A DNA stretch of 38,437 nt from an uncultured Bacteroidales bacterium (GTDB lineage Bacteria; Bacteroidota; Bacteroidia; Bacteroidales; UBA4417): positions 1-38,437 of the forward strand of contig CAJAXK010000309.1 in assembly GCA_903946925.1 (NCBI GenBank), read 5' to 3'. The translations under genes and the position numbers were made by a program. Below are positions 15,718 to 24,965 of this stretch, in pieces. The notes under the pieces are model-generated. The model worked only from the letters and a program-made list of their open reading frames with translations, did no database searches and was not told where the DNA came from. Position 1 is the stretch's first letter, and the number at the start of each line of letters is the position of its first letter.

Positions 15718-16347
15718 ATGAAACTAAAATTCCTTTTCCCATTTATGGCCATGGCATTTCTTGTTGCATGCGGCCCTTCCACCAAACTCGAAAAGAGCTG
15801 GGCCGACCCTTCGTTTAATGCATCAATGAAGCCTTTTACCAAAGTTTTGGTTATTGCCCCACTCCGCGATGTTAATTCGCAAAGGATTGCTGAGGATAAA
15901 ATTGTAATGCAACTTCAAAAAGGCGTGGTTGGGATCCAGTCCTATTCATACCTCACCCCTGCAGATACCGCTTTAACTTTGGTTGAGAGCAAACTAAAGA
16001 AAGATGGTTTTGATGGCCTAATTGTTATGCGCCTCACCACCGTTGAAAAATCACTATCGTATAACCAAGGCAGCTATTACGGTGGTTATGGATATCCTTA
16101 TGGCGGGTACTACGGATATCGTGGATATGGATATGGCGGATATTATGGTGGCGGATATTCACCGGGATATTATTCCGAAGACAAAACCTTCCTGGTCGAA
16201 ACAAACTTCTATTCAATCAGTAGCCGCAAATTGCTTTGGTCCGGAACAACTTCAACATTAAACCCCACAAGTTTGGATCAAACCCTTGGTGAGATTATAG
16301 CTACAATTAAGTATGAGCTTAAGAAAAAGGGGATTTTGGCAAAGTAA
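15718..16347 (+). CDS. DUF4136-like lipoprotein with Tyr/Gly-rich loop
   Basis: 209 residues. Lipobox cysteine at residue 18 (FLVACG). After it come K-L-E-K-S-W-A-D-P and a fold with K-V-L-V-I-A-P-L, D-G-L-I-V-M-R-L and a closing helix (T-I-K-Y-E-L-K-K-K-G-I-L), as in DUF4136-type envelope lipoproteins. Residues about 118-152 are an unusual insertion made almost wholly of Tyr and Gly (repeats of Y-G-G-Y and Y-G-Y). A paralogue at 29844-30476 shares the signal, the S-W-x-(N/D)-P start, the D-G/A-hydrophobic strand and the L-L-W-S end, with a Tyr-rich but Gly-poor loop in the same place. The A-rich leader before ATG 15718 is almost identical to that of ansB. Function unknown. Confidence 0.75.
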   Translation: MKLKFLFPFMAMAFLVACGPSTKLEKSWADPSFNASMKPFTKVLVIAPLRDVNSQRIAEDKIVMQLQKGVVGIQSYSYLTPADTALTLVESKLKKDGFDGLIVMRLTTVEKSLSYNQGSYYGGYGYPYGGYYGYRGYGYGGYYGGGYSPGYYSEDKTFLVETNFYSISSRKLLWSGTTSTLNPTSLDQTLGEIIATIKYELKKKGILAK

Positions 16348-16476
16348 ATTCAACCGCTTTCGTAACCTTGGGTAAAACGGATTGGTGCCAATTCAGTTTT
16401 TACAAAGCGTTATAAAACATATATTTGCCAAGGGTTTAGCAGTGGGTTCAGTAAGTATTAATAAAAAACCAACTGA

Positions 16477-16626
16477 GAGTCCCCTCCGATAACCCTAAAA
16501 AGAGGAAACCACGGAGGCACAGAGGACACAGAGGTACACGGAGTATTGTTAATCAGCACTATAAACTTTGTGAACCTTAGAGTTTTAGTGCCTTTGTGGC
16601 AAAAATAGACTTATCGGAATAGACTC
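16477..16626. repeat. ~150-bp palindromic dispersed element, copy 1
   Basis: The left end GAGTCCCCTCCGATAA (16477-16492) and right end TTATCGGAATAGACTC (16611-16626) are imperfect inverted repeats. The interior is itself palindromic: GGAGGCACAGAGG-type left arm against the TTTAGTGCCTTTGTGG right arm. A second copy with the same ends and inner TGCCTTTGTGGC is at 35730-35882. AACT occurs on both outer sides (16471-16474 and 16627-16630), possibly a target duplication. No transposase is encoded. Just after it, AATCTGTGA and AATCCGTGA (16640-16657) form two 9-bp units. Confidence 0.75.
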
Positions 16627-16724
16627 AACTAAATACTCAAAATCTGTGAAATCCGTGACAATAATGGTAGATTGAGGGGTGATAGGTTACAATTCAGAAA
16701 AGTAAAACATCAGTAAAAAGAAAC

Positions 16725-17555
16725 ATGACCTTTGGAGCAACAGCTACTTTCAAACAAGCTTTTGAAATAAAGGCTGTTGCTTCATTTCGTAATATACTGG
16801 TTTTCATAATTGTATGCTCTTGTTTACATACTAAGGCACAAACTACCAGTTTTACCCAATTGGGCAATGAAATACAATTTGTGCGTGCAATTAGCGACAA
16901 ATTTGCAGCCGAGGTATATTTGGGGGGCACATTCAGCAACACGCCTACCGAAAACACGGTGCTGAGCACAAATATCCAACGCTATTTTACAGCTTGGGTC
17001 CATTATTATTATTCGCCGCGCTGGAAATTTTCCTCCTCGCTTGCTTACTATTACAACAAAGATGTACCCGATATTGGACAGTATTTTTCGCCCGAATGGC
17101 GGTTAAGCTTGCAGGGGATGTATTATTTCCATAAAACCGGATATACGTTGGTTACACGGATGAGGGGCGAGTTCAGGTACATGATGAATTCGGAAGGGGT
17201 TTACGAGGACAAGTACCGCTATAGGCAGATGATAAAATATGTAAAGCCAATCAATGGAAAAGCAATGCGAAAAGGGATTGTATATTTTCTCACTTCTGAG
17301 GAACTGTTGTTCAAGCCAAAAGCCAAAACCACCGGTGTAACATTTTTCGACCGCAACCGTTTCGAACTTGGTGCCGGCTATATGGTAACCGACGATTTAC
17401 AGCTTGAATTATCGTATGTAAATGAGTTTGTTCCCCGCGATAATGGTAACGAAATGTATAATGTTGTGAATTTTACGGTAACGTTTAACAACCTCTTGTC
17501 GAAGCTGAAAAAACATATTGGTTTACAATCGTTGAAAGAGATTCCTGAAGAATAA
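16725..17555 (+). CDS. DUF2490-like outer-membrane protein
   Basis: 276 residues. The only candidate start is ATG 16725. The signal sequence has a long polar n-region, a core N-I-L-V-F-I-I-V-C-S-C and a likely cleavage at T-K-A-Q near residue 39. The mature part is a run of amphipathic beta-strands rich in Tyr/Phe/Arg (W-V-H-Y-Y-Y, Y-Y-Y-N-K-D, Y-R-Y-R-Q-M, F-D-R-N-R-F-E-L-G-A-G-Y), typical of DUF2490 beta-barrels in Bacteroidota. The barrel is followed by a short helical tail. Its TAA ends exactly where the convergent gene's stop begins (17556). Function unknown. Confidence 0.72.
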   Translation: MTFGATATFKQAFEIKAVASFRNILVFIIVCSCLHTKAQTTSFTQLGNEIQFVRAISDKFAAEVYLGGTFSNTPTENTVLSTNIQRYFTAWVHYYYSPRWKFSSSLAYYYNKDVPDIGQYFSPEWRLSLQGMYYFHKTGYTLVTRMRGEFRYMMNSEGVYEDKYRYRQMIKYVKPINGKAMRKGIVYFLTSEELLFKPKAKTTGVTFFDRNRFELGAGYMVTDDLQLELSYVNEFVPRDNGNEMYNVVNFTVTFNNLLSKLKKHIGLQSLKEIPEE

Positions 17556-18080
17556 CTACTTCTTTTTTTCTTCCTCGGCCTCCTTCAAAAAACAATTCAA
17601 CTGTTCCATAAGTGCTGCTTTATGCAATTTAAAAACATAAGCCCTTATGCCTTCATCCCCGTTCATGTTTATCCTGGCTTCGGTAACTTCAAAATTGGTC
17701 AACAGTTCAAGATCCTTATTTTCAATCAGGTACACTAATTTGAAAACGGTATCCTTTCTGATATAGCGGCTGTCGAAATGTTCGAGGGTACAGGTTTTAC
17801 CGCCCGAAAGTTTTAGCTCAAGGTTATCCTTCAAATCGTTTCCTGCTGGTTTTTCAGGAAAAGGTATTGGAAACAACTCGAGGAAATAGCTTTCTTTATC
17901 GGTAGAAATACAACCGTTCAACGATTTGGAGCTTGTCCAGTAAAAGTTAACCGGTTCCATAAAATAAACCATTGATCCAGTGGCCGATACACGGTTTTGA
18001 ATTTCGCATTGCGGGAACGAAACAAGGGAAATTAATAGTAAACCCGACAGCAGGGCCGTCTTTTTGATCAATGAATCCAT
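17556..18080 (-). CDS. Exported hypothetical protein
   Basis: About 174 residues from ATG 18080. A GTG at 18098 would add six residues, but a -7 promoter box overlaps it, so ATG 18080 is preferred. An N-terminal signal peptide (K-K-T-A-L-L-S-G-L-L-L-I-S-L-V-S-F-P-Q) implies export. The mature part has several cysteines and beta-strand character and ends in a lysine/glutamate-rich helix (K-E-A-E-E-E-K-K-K). I do not recognise the family. It is convergent with the DUF2490-like gene, with no bases between the stops. Confidence 0.65.
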   Translation of the reverse strand: MDSLIKKTALLSGLLLISLVSFPQCEIQNRVSATGSMVYFMEPVNFYWTSSKSLNGCISTDKESYFLELFPIPFPEKPAGNDLKDNLELKLSGGKTCTLEHFDSRYIRKDTVFKLVYLIENKDLELLTNFEVTEARINMNGDEGIRAYVFKLHKAALMEQLNCFLKEAEEEKKK

Positions 18081-18097
18081 ATTGCTCGTGTTTACCA

Positions 18098-18105
18098 CAA
18101 AGATA
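18098..18105 (-). promoter_or_regulatory. -7 promoter box for the exported hypothetical gene
   Basis: TATCTTTG on the minus strand fits TAnnTTTG and lies 17 bp before ATG 18080. No clear -33 TTG is seen at the right spacing. It excludes the GTG at 18098 as the translation start. Confidence 0.5.
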
Positions 18106-18376
18106 ATTAAATTTCGCCTTAAAAAGTTTTCTTTCTGGAATAATAATTAGTGGGATTTCTAAAAGGATTACGAAAAATGAGGGTTGTTGTGATTTTTTTG
18201 TAAACAATACACTTGCCGCCCTACCAAAGCAATAGTTTAGTCGGCCACTATCAATTTTCATTGTTTGCTAAATGCAGCCGATTGAACAAATAATTCAAAT
18301 CCTAAAAATTCCCCCTTTCGAATACTTCTTATTACCACCTGATAAAATGAACACTAACATTAAAAACTAAGAAAAT

Positions 18377-19438
18377 ATGGAAAATCAATCTACAAACAAT
18401 TCGGTGTACGATGTAACTATCCGCCTTTTTATCCTCACATTAGTTGTAGGCTGGTGCCTCATGATCCTCTATCCTTTTGTGAGCATTATTTTGTGGAGCC
18501 TAATACTTGCAATGGCAATGCACCCACTGCATAGCCTCTTATCGCGAAAAATGGGCGCGAAACCAAAACTCGCATCAGCTATTATCATTCTATCATTGCT
18601 TATTGTTGTAATTCTTCCAACATGGATGTTGATTGATTCGCTTGTTATTGAAATAAAAATGCTCAAAACTGCCTACGATAGCGGCAGCTTAGCGGTTCCA
18701 CCACCTAACGAAACAGTAAAAACCTGGCCAATTATTGGCAACAGCCTTTACGATATCTGGTACAATGCCTCTGAAAACCTGGAGCAACTGGTAGTGAAGT
18801 ATAAAGACCAACTTCTTGCCATTGGGGGTGTGGTTGGTAAAGGGATATTAAATGCTATAAGCGGAGTAGCTCAGATTGCAATCTCATTTGCCATAGCCGG
18901 CGTGCTTTTAGCATTTGGCGGGGCTGGCGATGAAGTGCGTAAATTCTTCAGGAAATTGGCTGGTAAAAGGGGCGATGAATTTGCCGATATGACCGTTAAA
19001 ACCGTGAGCAGTGTTGTAAAAGGGATTATTGGGGTAGCTCTGATATTGGCCATTTTAAACGGGTTGTTGTTCCTTTTGGCAGGCATTCCGTATGCCGGAA
19101 TATGGACATTGTTGGTGTTTGTTTTAGGGGTACTGCAATTGCCATTATTCTTTATCACAGTGCCTGTTATTGCATATATGTTTGCAGAAAAAGAGCTTGT
19201 ATCAGCAATAATTTGGACGGTTTTGCTGTTGATTGCAGGCCTGTCCGACAATGTCCTCAAGCCCATTTTGCTGGGTAAAGGAGCACCGGTGCCAATGCTC
19301 GTGATTTTTATCGGTGTTATTGGAGGGTTTATATTCTCAGGCTTTCTCGGGCTTTTTACAGGTGCAATCGTTTTTTCGTTCGGGTATAAGTTATTTGTTG
19401 CCTGGATTAACTCCGATGATGTAGAAGAAACGGAATGA
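18377..19438 (+). CDS. AI-2E family transporter, paralogue of the 6077-7132 gene
   Basis: 353 residues with the same order of segments as the minus-strand paralogue: N-terminal pair of membrane helices, a soluble stretch containing (S/A)-V-P-P-P-x-E-x-V-K-x-W-P-(I/L)-I-G, then F-R-K-L-A-G-x-(R/K)-G-D-(E/D)-F-A-D and the C-terminal L-S-D-N-V-L-K-P-I-L-L-G-K-G-A-P-V-P-M-L-V-I-F stretch. These long shared stretches indicate duplication within the lineage. The substrate is unknown, as for the family. It is apparently monocistronic; the next gene starts about 180 bp downstream. The leader before ATG is A-rich. Confidence 0.88.
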   Translation: MENQSTNNSVYDVTIRLFILTLVVGWCLMILYPFVSIILWSLILAMAMHPLHSLLSRKMGAKPKLASAIIILSLLIVVILPTWMLIDSLVIEIKMLKTAYDSGSLAVPPPNETVKTWPIIGNSLYDIWYNASENLEQLVVKYKDQLLAIGGVVGKGILNAISGVAQIAISFAIAGVLLAFGGAGDEVRKFFRKLAGKRGDEFADMTVKTVSSVVKGIIGVALILAILNGLLFLLAGIPYAGIWTLLVFVLGVLQLPLFFITVPVIAYMFAEKELVSAIIWTVLLLIAGLSDNVLKPILLGKGAPVPMLVIFIGVIGGFIFSGFLGLFTGAIVFSFGYKLFVAWINSDDVEETE

Positions 19439-19616
19439 TGGTTTGTTTTGCAGGGGTTATATGTTTTGCAGACTAAATTTTCAGTCTTTCCCGTTGGACT
19501 TTTATAATAGGCATCAATTGTGATGGTATTCGGATTGTAGGTATGTGTACAGTTCAGTAGTAGTCTTGCTAATCCCCACTTCAAATAAAGCATTTAGCAA
19601 TTTACACATTCAAAAT

Positions 19617-20318
19617 ATGGTAACCCGGACTTATAAAAAAACAATATGTTGGATCGAACGCAATAGGTTTGTGCTTTTGCTCATGGCCACAGTTCTTACC
19701 TTGGTATTGCCAGCATTTTCGGGCGATGGCCTGCTTTCAGAAATCATTTTCGTAACAACTTTAAGTTTCCTGTTTATTCAGAGTACAGTAGTTGCCAAAG
19801 TAACAAAATCAAAAAAAATCATTCTCAGGATTATTGTACTCTCAATGATCTTTGTTATTTGGCTCAAACCGGCAGGATATGATTCCTGGTTTATCGATCT
19901 GGTAAAGTTCGGCTTTTTCGTTTCTTTCTTCATTTTTGTAATGTCGTTCCTTCTCCGATTTATTACCCAATCCGCCTATGTAACAGTTGATGTAATCATT
20001 ACTTCAATAAATGTTTATCTTCTTGCAGGGATTGTTGGTGCAAGTTTGTCAATGGCATTTTTCCGTATTTATCCCGAAGCCTATAATTTTCCCGCTTACA
20101 TCAAACAGCCTATGTTCACTGATTTCCTGTATTATAGTTTCATAACCATGTCAACGGTTGGCTATGGCGACATTACCCCACGCATCCCTGAAACCCAAAC
20201 GCTTGCATACATCCTTTCTATTTCGGGGCAGTTGTACGTGGCTATAATAATAGCTTTCCTGATTGGTAAAATGTTGATGCAGGGCGAACAAAAGAAAAGC
20301 ACACATTTTAGGGATTGA
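19617..20318 (+). CDS. Potassium channel-like protein (ion channel domain)
   Basis: 233 residues from ATG 19617. The frame is open from 19545, but the added residues look non-natural, and the charged M-V-T-R-T-Y-K-K start fits a membrane protein. There are about five hydrophobic segments before the pore, a pore helix (F-L-Y-Y-S-F-I-T-M-S), the K+ selectivity filter T-V-G-Y-G-D at residues 180-185, and a final pore-lining helix (Q-L-Y-V-A-I-I-I-A-F-L-I-G-K). No regulatory RCK/TrkA-N domain follows; the protein ends in a short polar tail. It probably forms a tetrameric K+-selective channel. It stands alone between the AI-2E gene and the RND operon. Confidence 0.85.
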   Translation: MVTRTYKKTICWIERNRFVLLLMATVLTLVLPAFSGDGLLSEIIFVTTLSFLFIQSTVVAKVTKSKKIILRIIVLSMIFVIWLKPAGYDSWFIDLVKFGFFVSFFIFVMSFLLRFITQSAYVTVDVIITSINVYLLAGIVGASLSMAFFRIYPEAYNFPAYIKQPMFTDFLYYSFITMSTVGYGDITPRIPETQTLAYILSISGQLYVAIIIAFLIGKMLMQGEQKKSTHFRD

Positions 20319-20626
20319 TACCCTCAAGTTCCAAAATCTGTCTTATCTTTGTTTCAAATTAATCTGTTTTTGGGTTTTTGGTAACTGAACCCTTACCATC
20401 ATAGAGCTTTAGTTCTATTGAGAGTTGTTAGATGAACCAATACTTTTGTAACTCATGCTTAAATTCGAAACCTAAAAAATAGCACTTATTCATAAAGTCA
20501 AGTTTTGTTTTTTGTGTGATGTACGGATTATGATAGCTGGGTTTAACCCGTAGAAAGTAAATCCGCAATCCACAATCCAAAATAGTTAAACACTATACCC
20601 TATTAGTCCTTAGTCCCTCTAAAAAA
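20319..20626. other. Intergenic region before the RND operon
   Basis: No gene. TATCTTTG (20344-20351) fits a -7 box but has no -33 box and lies about 280 bp from the next gene. At 20560-20580 three 7-bp units (AATCCGC, AATCCAC, AATCCAA) run in tandem, with one inverted GGATT unit at 20525-20529. Nothing else stands out. Confidence 0.5.
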
Positions 20627-21793
20627 ATGAATATGAAAAAGACAATTACGATCCTACTGGTATTGCCGGTAATGTTTCTGGTTTTCTCCTGCGGGGGTAA
20701 AAAAACTGCCCCAGTGGTGGCTGCACTTGAGGTTCCGATAACTGGCGTTGTGCAACAGGATGTCCGCATCGAATCGGAATATACAGGGCAAACTTTTGGG
20801 CAATCGGACATCCAGATTAATCCAAGAGTTGATGGCACACTTTTAAGCCTCAATTTTAAGGAAGGCAATTTAGTTACCAAAGGGCAATTGTTGTACACCA
20901 TCGATCCGCTGCCCTACCAGACCAAGGTGAATGAAGCGGATGCCTCACTGGCACAGGCGCAGGCAAATCTGGCCAAATCCAAATCCGACCTCGACATGAT
21001 TGAGCCACTGGCTAAAATTAATGCAGTCAGCCAACGGGAACTGATAGCCTCCAAAGCGACTTATGAAGCATCACTAGCTTCTGTAAAAGCTGCTGAGGCT
21101 TCCCTCGAAAATGCGAAAATCAAGTTAAGTTACTGCAGAATCACTGCTCCTATTTCAGGTTTAATAGGAATATCGAAAGTTAGAGTCGGCGATTATTTGC
21201 AGCCCGGACCTATGTCAGTTTTAAATACCATTTCCGATCTGGGAGATGTCAGGGTGCAGTTTACCATTAGTGAACAGGAATTCCTTCGCATTTTTAGGGA
21301 AATAAACAAAGAGAATTCGCAATTGAAAGGTGCTGGCCAAAACATTGCTTTGAAATTATCAGATGGAACAATGTACTCACATGCTGGTAAACTGAGTTTT
21401 GCCGACAGGCAGATAGACCCGACCACAGGTGCAATGACATTTGAAGCTTCATTTCCCAATCCTGAAAAACTACTTCGGCCGGGGCAATATGTAAAAGTAT
21501 TGTTGGTAACTGATGTAAGAAAAGATGCTTTGCTTATACCACAGCGTGCTGTTATCGAAATGCAGGGGATAAGCCAGGTTTATCTCTTAGGCGACAGCAG
21601 CAAAGTACAGATGAAAATAATTGTTACAGGGCCTACATACAAAGATGCCTACATTGTTGAGGATGGTTTGGCAGCAGGTGATAAAATCGCTTTCGGCGGA
21701 ACACAATTATTGAGAAATGGCACTGCCATTACTCCAAAACCTACAGATTGGCAACCCGGCATGCCCGGCGCTAAAACAGCACCTTCTAAATAA
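20627..21793 (+). CDS. RND efflux membrane fusion lipoprotein (AcrA/MexA family)
   Basis: 388 residues from ATG 20627; ATG 20633 (M-K-K-T) is equally possible. Lipobox cysteine at residue 22 (V-F-S-C-G-G). Domains follow AcrA order: N-terminal strand of the beta-barrel (D-V-R-I-E-S-E-Y-T-G-Q), lipoyl half (I-N-P-R-V-D-G-T-L-L-S-L-N-F), a helical hairpin with heptads (A-Q-A-Q-A-N-L-A-K-S), the second lipoyl half (Y-C-R-I-T-A-P-I-S-G-L-I-G), then beta-barrel and membrane-proximal domains with G-Q-Y-V-K-V and I-P-Q-R-A-V. It is anchored in the inner membrane and links the pump to the outer-membrane factor. First gene of a three-gene operon; 18 bp to the pump gene. Confidence 0.93.
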   Translation: MNMKKTITILLVLPVMFLVFSCGGKKTAPVVAALEVPITGVVQQDVRIESEYTGQTFGQSDIQINPRVDGTLLSLNFKEGNLVTKGQLLYTIDPLPYQTKVNEADASLAQAQANLAKSKSDLDMIEPLAKINAVSQRELIASKATYEASLASVKAAEASLENAKIKLSYCRITAPISGLIGISKVRVGDYLQPGPMSVLNTISDLGDVRVQFTISEQEFLRIFREINKENSQLKGAGQNIALKLSDGTMYSHAGKLSFADRQIDPTTGAMTFEASFPNPEKLLRPGQYVKVLLVTDVRKDALLIPQRAVIEMQGISQVYLLGDSSKVQMKIIVTGPTYKDAYIVEDGLAAGDKIAFGGTQLLRNGTAITPKPTDWQPGMPGAKTAPSK

Positions 21794-21811
21794 TTTAAGA
21801 CAGCAAGTATT

Positions 21812-24800
21812 ATGGGAGAATTTTTCGTTCGACGACCGATAGTTGCCATGGTAATAAGTATCATAATTGTGATACTGGGTTACCTTTCGCTGCAAAAAAC
21901 GCCTGTAGCCCAATATCCCGATATTGTTCCTCCAATGGTAAAAATATCTACCAGTTTCACAGGAGCAAATGCGTTAAATGTTGAACAGGCTGTAGCCACA
22001 CCCATCGAGCAGAAAGTGAACGGGGTGGAAAACATGCTGTACATGAAATCAATCAATACTTCCGATGGAGCATGTTCTATTGAAGTAACTTTTGATGTAG
22101 GTACCGACCTTGACAACGCAAATATGCTTACCCAAAACAAGGAAAAGCAGGCTGAACCATTCTTACCTCAAAGTGTGAAGCAACAGGGTGTTTCGATCAA
22201 GAAATCATTGTCGTTCCCCATGTTACTTTTTACAATTACTTCTAAAAATCCCAAATACGATGCGAAATTCCTGAATAATTATGCAAGTATCAATGTGCTT
22301 GATGCTATTGCCAGGATAAAGGGAGTAGGCGAAGTTTCTCTTTTTGGAAGTGATTACTCTATGCGGATATGGCTGAAAGCAAGCCAGATGACTAAACTTG
22401 GTGTTACCGTTGCGGATGTAAAAAATGCGCTTAACGCCCAGAACATGATTAGCCCGGGCGGGAAATTTGGTGCCGAGCCAGCCCCTGTAGGAACCGAATT
22501 TACCTATAGTGCTACCCTGCAGGATCGGTTGGTGACCGAAAAACAATTTGCCGAAATTATTGTAAGAAGCAAAGAAGATGGGGCGCAAGTATTACTTGGC
22601 GATATTTCGCGTATTGAACTCGGAACAGAAAATTACAGTACATTGACCCGCAGAAACGGATTGCCGGCTGCCACCCTGGCCATATACCAGATGCCTGGCA
22701 GCAATGCCCTTGAAGTAGCTGCGACTGCAAAAGCAGCCATGCTTGAAATGGCACAAAAGTTTCCTAAAGATATCGAATACCAGGAATCGCTTGATACTAC
22801 ACTTGCCATTACTGCCGGGATTGATGATATTGTTAAAACCCTGTTTGAGGCAATTCTTCTTGTAATTCTGGTGGTTTTTGTCTTCCTCCAAAACTGGAGG
22901 GCAACTCTTATTCCACTTATCACCGTACCGGTTTCCCTAATGGGTGCGATAGCCGTTTTTCCATTGTTGGGATTTTCTATCAATACACTTTCTTTACTGG
23001 GGCTGGTGCTTGCTATCGGAATAGTAGTTGACGATGCCATTGTGGTGGTAGAAGCCGTTATGCATCATATAGAGCATGGCAAATCACCAAAAGATGCTAC
23101 CATTCAGGCTATGAAAGAAGTATCCGGACCGGTAATGGCCATTGCCCTTATTTTAATTGCTGTGTTTGTTCCTGTTGCTATGACTCCTGGTATTACAGGC
23201 AGGTTTTACCAGCAATTTGCACTCACCATTGCGGTTTCTGTAGCTTTCTCAGCTTTCAGTGCTTTATCGCTAAGTCCAGCTTTGTGTGCCATGTTGCTTA
23301 AGCCAACCAAGCCTCTCGACCAGCAAAAAGGCTTAATGCCTATGTTTTACCGAGGTTTCAACAAGGTATTCGGAAGTGTGACCAACAAATATTTAAGTGG
23401 TGCAGGATTTTTTGCACGGAAATCTATCCGTGTTGTTGCTTTGCTTGTAATAACGGTTATTGTTGCAGGATTTTTAGGGTTAAAGGTTCCTCCCGGCTTT
23501 GTTCCCGAAGAAGATATGGGCTATTTACTCGTAAACGTTGCTACTCCTCCTGCTTCGTCCTTGCAACGAACCGATGAGGTTACACGAAAAGTGGAAGCTA
23601 TCCTGGCAAAAGAAGAATCCCTGCTGGCATATACAACCATTAATGGATTCAGTTTGCTCACAGGCTCAAATTTACCTTCCAACGGATTTATATTTGTGTC
23701 GTTGAAACCCTGGGAAGAACGGGAAATGACTGCTAAACAACTGGCAGATAAACTAAATAAAATTTTCGGGGCCAAAATTACAAATGCAACTGTAATGGCA
23801 TTCGGACCACCGGCTATTCAAGGCTTAGGGGCATCGGCAGGTTTTAGCATGATGTTGCAGGACAGGGGAGGAAATACACCACTTTACCTGCAGCAGCAAA
23901 CACAGGCCTTTATTGCCGCCGCTCAGAAACGACCCGAAATAAAAAGGGTTTATTCTACCTTCAACGCAGGTTCTCCTCAGTACAAACTTGAGATTGACAA
24001 CGAAAAAGCCATGAAACTTGGGGTAACGGTTACCACAGTCACCGAGGCTCTCGGTGCATTTTTGGGTGCCAGTTATGTGAACGATTTCAACCGCTTCGGA
24101 CGGCAGTACAAAGTGTTTCTCCAGGCTGAAGGACAGGATCGGTTAAACCCTGAGGCTTTGCAACAAATGTCAGTTAAAAACAGTGATGGGAATATGGTGC
24201 CGCTTTCAACACTGGTTACCGTAACTAAAGTAATCGGACCGGATTTTACAAACAGGCTCAACCTTTTCCGTGCCGCCGAGGTCGGTGGTGAACCTGCCGA
24301 AGGATATAGCAGTTCACAGGCACTTACGGCACTGGAGGAGGTGGCTAAGGAAGTACTTCCAACCACCATGAGCTACGATTACATTAACCTTTCGTATCAG
24401 GAAAAACATTCTCCCGGTGGAAGCTCAGTTTTCATAATGGCACTTGTGTTTGTTTTCCTCATTCTTGCAGCCCAGTACGAAAGCTGGAAACTTCCTTTCA
24501 GCGTTCTTCTGGGTACCCCGTTTGCCCTTTTCGGCGCATTCCTGGGATTGTTCCTGGCCAGGTTTGGAAATGATGCTTATGTCAATAACGTGTTTGCCCA
24601 GATCGGGCTGGTTATGCTCATTGGACTGGCTGCCAAAAACGCAATTTTAATTGTGGAATTTGCCAAAGCCGAGCACGAAAAAGGCGTTCCACTTCTGGAA
24701 GCTGCCATGACTTCAGCCAAATTGCGCTTCCGGCCTATCCTTATGACAGCCTTTGCATTTATCCTGGGGGTTACACCTTTGCTTACCGCTACAGGTGCAG

Positions 24801-24964
24801 GCTCCCAGGCACGTATCGTTATGGGTATGGCTGTATTCAGCGGGATGCTTATAGCTACCATACTTGGTGTACTTTCTATTCCGGCACTGTTTGTTATGAT
24901 TGAAAGTATGGGTAAGAAGAAACAAGTTGCACCTGAAGTAATTAAAACTGAGGAGGGAAAGTAA
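21812..24964 (+). CDS. RND multidrug efflux pump (AcrB/HAE1 family)
   Basis: 1050 residues, the normal HAE1 length. The N-terminus F-F-V-R-R-P-I-V-A-M-V is diagnostic. The proton-relay residues are intact: Asp407-Asp408 in the fourth membrane helix (G-I-V-V-D-D-A-I-V) and Lys942 in the tenth (G-L-A-A-K-N-A-I-L-I-V-E-F), matching AcrB Asp407/Asp408/Lys940 in place and order. Two large periplasmic loops carry the porter and docking domains. It exports hydrophobic or amphiphilic compounds from periplasm and inner leaflet using the proton gradient. It sits between its fusion protein (18 bp upstream) and outer-membrane factor (1 bp downstream). No local TetR/AraC regulator is seen. Confidence 0.95.
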   Translation: MGEFFVRRPIVAMVISIIIVILGYLSLQKTPVAQYPDIVPPMVKISTSFTGANALNVEQAVATPIEQKVNGVENMLYMKSINTSDGACSIEVTFDVGTDLDNANMLTQNKEKQAEPFLPQSVKQQGVSIKKSLSFPMLLFTITSKNPKYDAKFLNNYASINVLDAIARIKGVGEVSLFGSDYSMRIWLKASQMTKLGVTVADVKNALNAQNMISPGGKFGAEPAPVGTEFTYSATLQDRLVTEKQFAEIIVRSKEDGAQVLLGDISRIELGTENYSTLTRRNGLPAATLAIYQMPGSNALEVAATAKAAMLEMAQKFPKDIEYQESLDTTLAITAGIDDIVKTLFEAILLVILVVFVFLQNWRATLIPLITVPVSLMGAIAVFPLLGFSINTLSLLGLVLAIGIVVDDAIVVVEAVMHHIEHGKSPKDATIQAMKEVSGPVMAIALILIAVFVPVAMTPGITGRFYQQFALTIAVSVAFSAFSALSLSPALCAMLLKPTKPLDQQKGLMPMFYRGFNKVFGSVTNKYLSGAGFFARKSIRVVALLVITVIVAGFLGLKVPPGFVPEEDMGYLLVNVATPPASSLQRTDEVTRKVEAILAKEESLLAYTTINGFSLLTGSNLPSNGFIFVSLKPWEEREMTAKQLADKLNKIFGAKITNATVMAFGPPAIQGLGASAGFSMMLQDRGGNTPLYLQQQTQAFIAAAQKRPEIKRVYSTFNAGSPQYKLEIDNEKAMKLGVTVTTVTEALGAFLGASYVNDFNRFGRQYKVFLQAEGQDRLNPEALQQMSVKNSDGNMVPLSTLVTVTKVIGPDFTNRLNLFRAAEVGGEPAEGYSSSQALTALEEVAKEVLPTTMSYDYINLSYQEKHSPGGSSVFIMALVFVFLILAAQYESWKLPFSVLLGTPFALFGAFLGLFLARFGNDAYVNNVFAQIGLVMLIGLAAKNAILIVEFAKAEHEKGVPLLEAAMTSAKLRFRPILMTAFAFILGVTPLLTATGAGSQARIVMGMAVFSGMLIATILGVLSIPALFVMIESMGKKKQVAPEVIKTEEGK

Positions 24965-24965
24965 T

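Noticed and set aside
19545-19616. N-terminal extension of the channel gene
   Set aside because: The added residues lack membrane-protein character; ATG 19617 gives a typical charged N-terminus.
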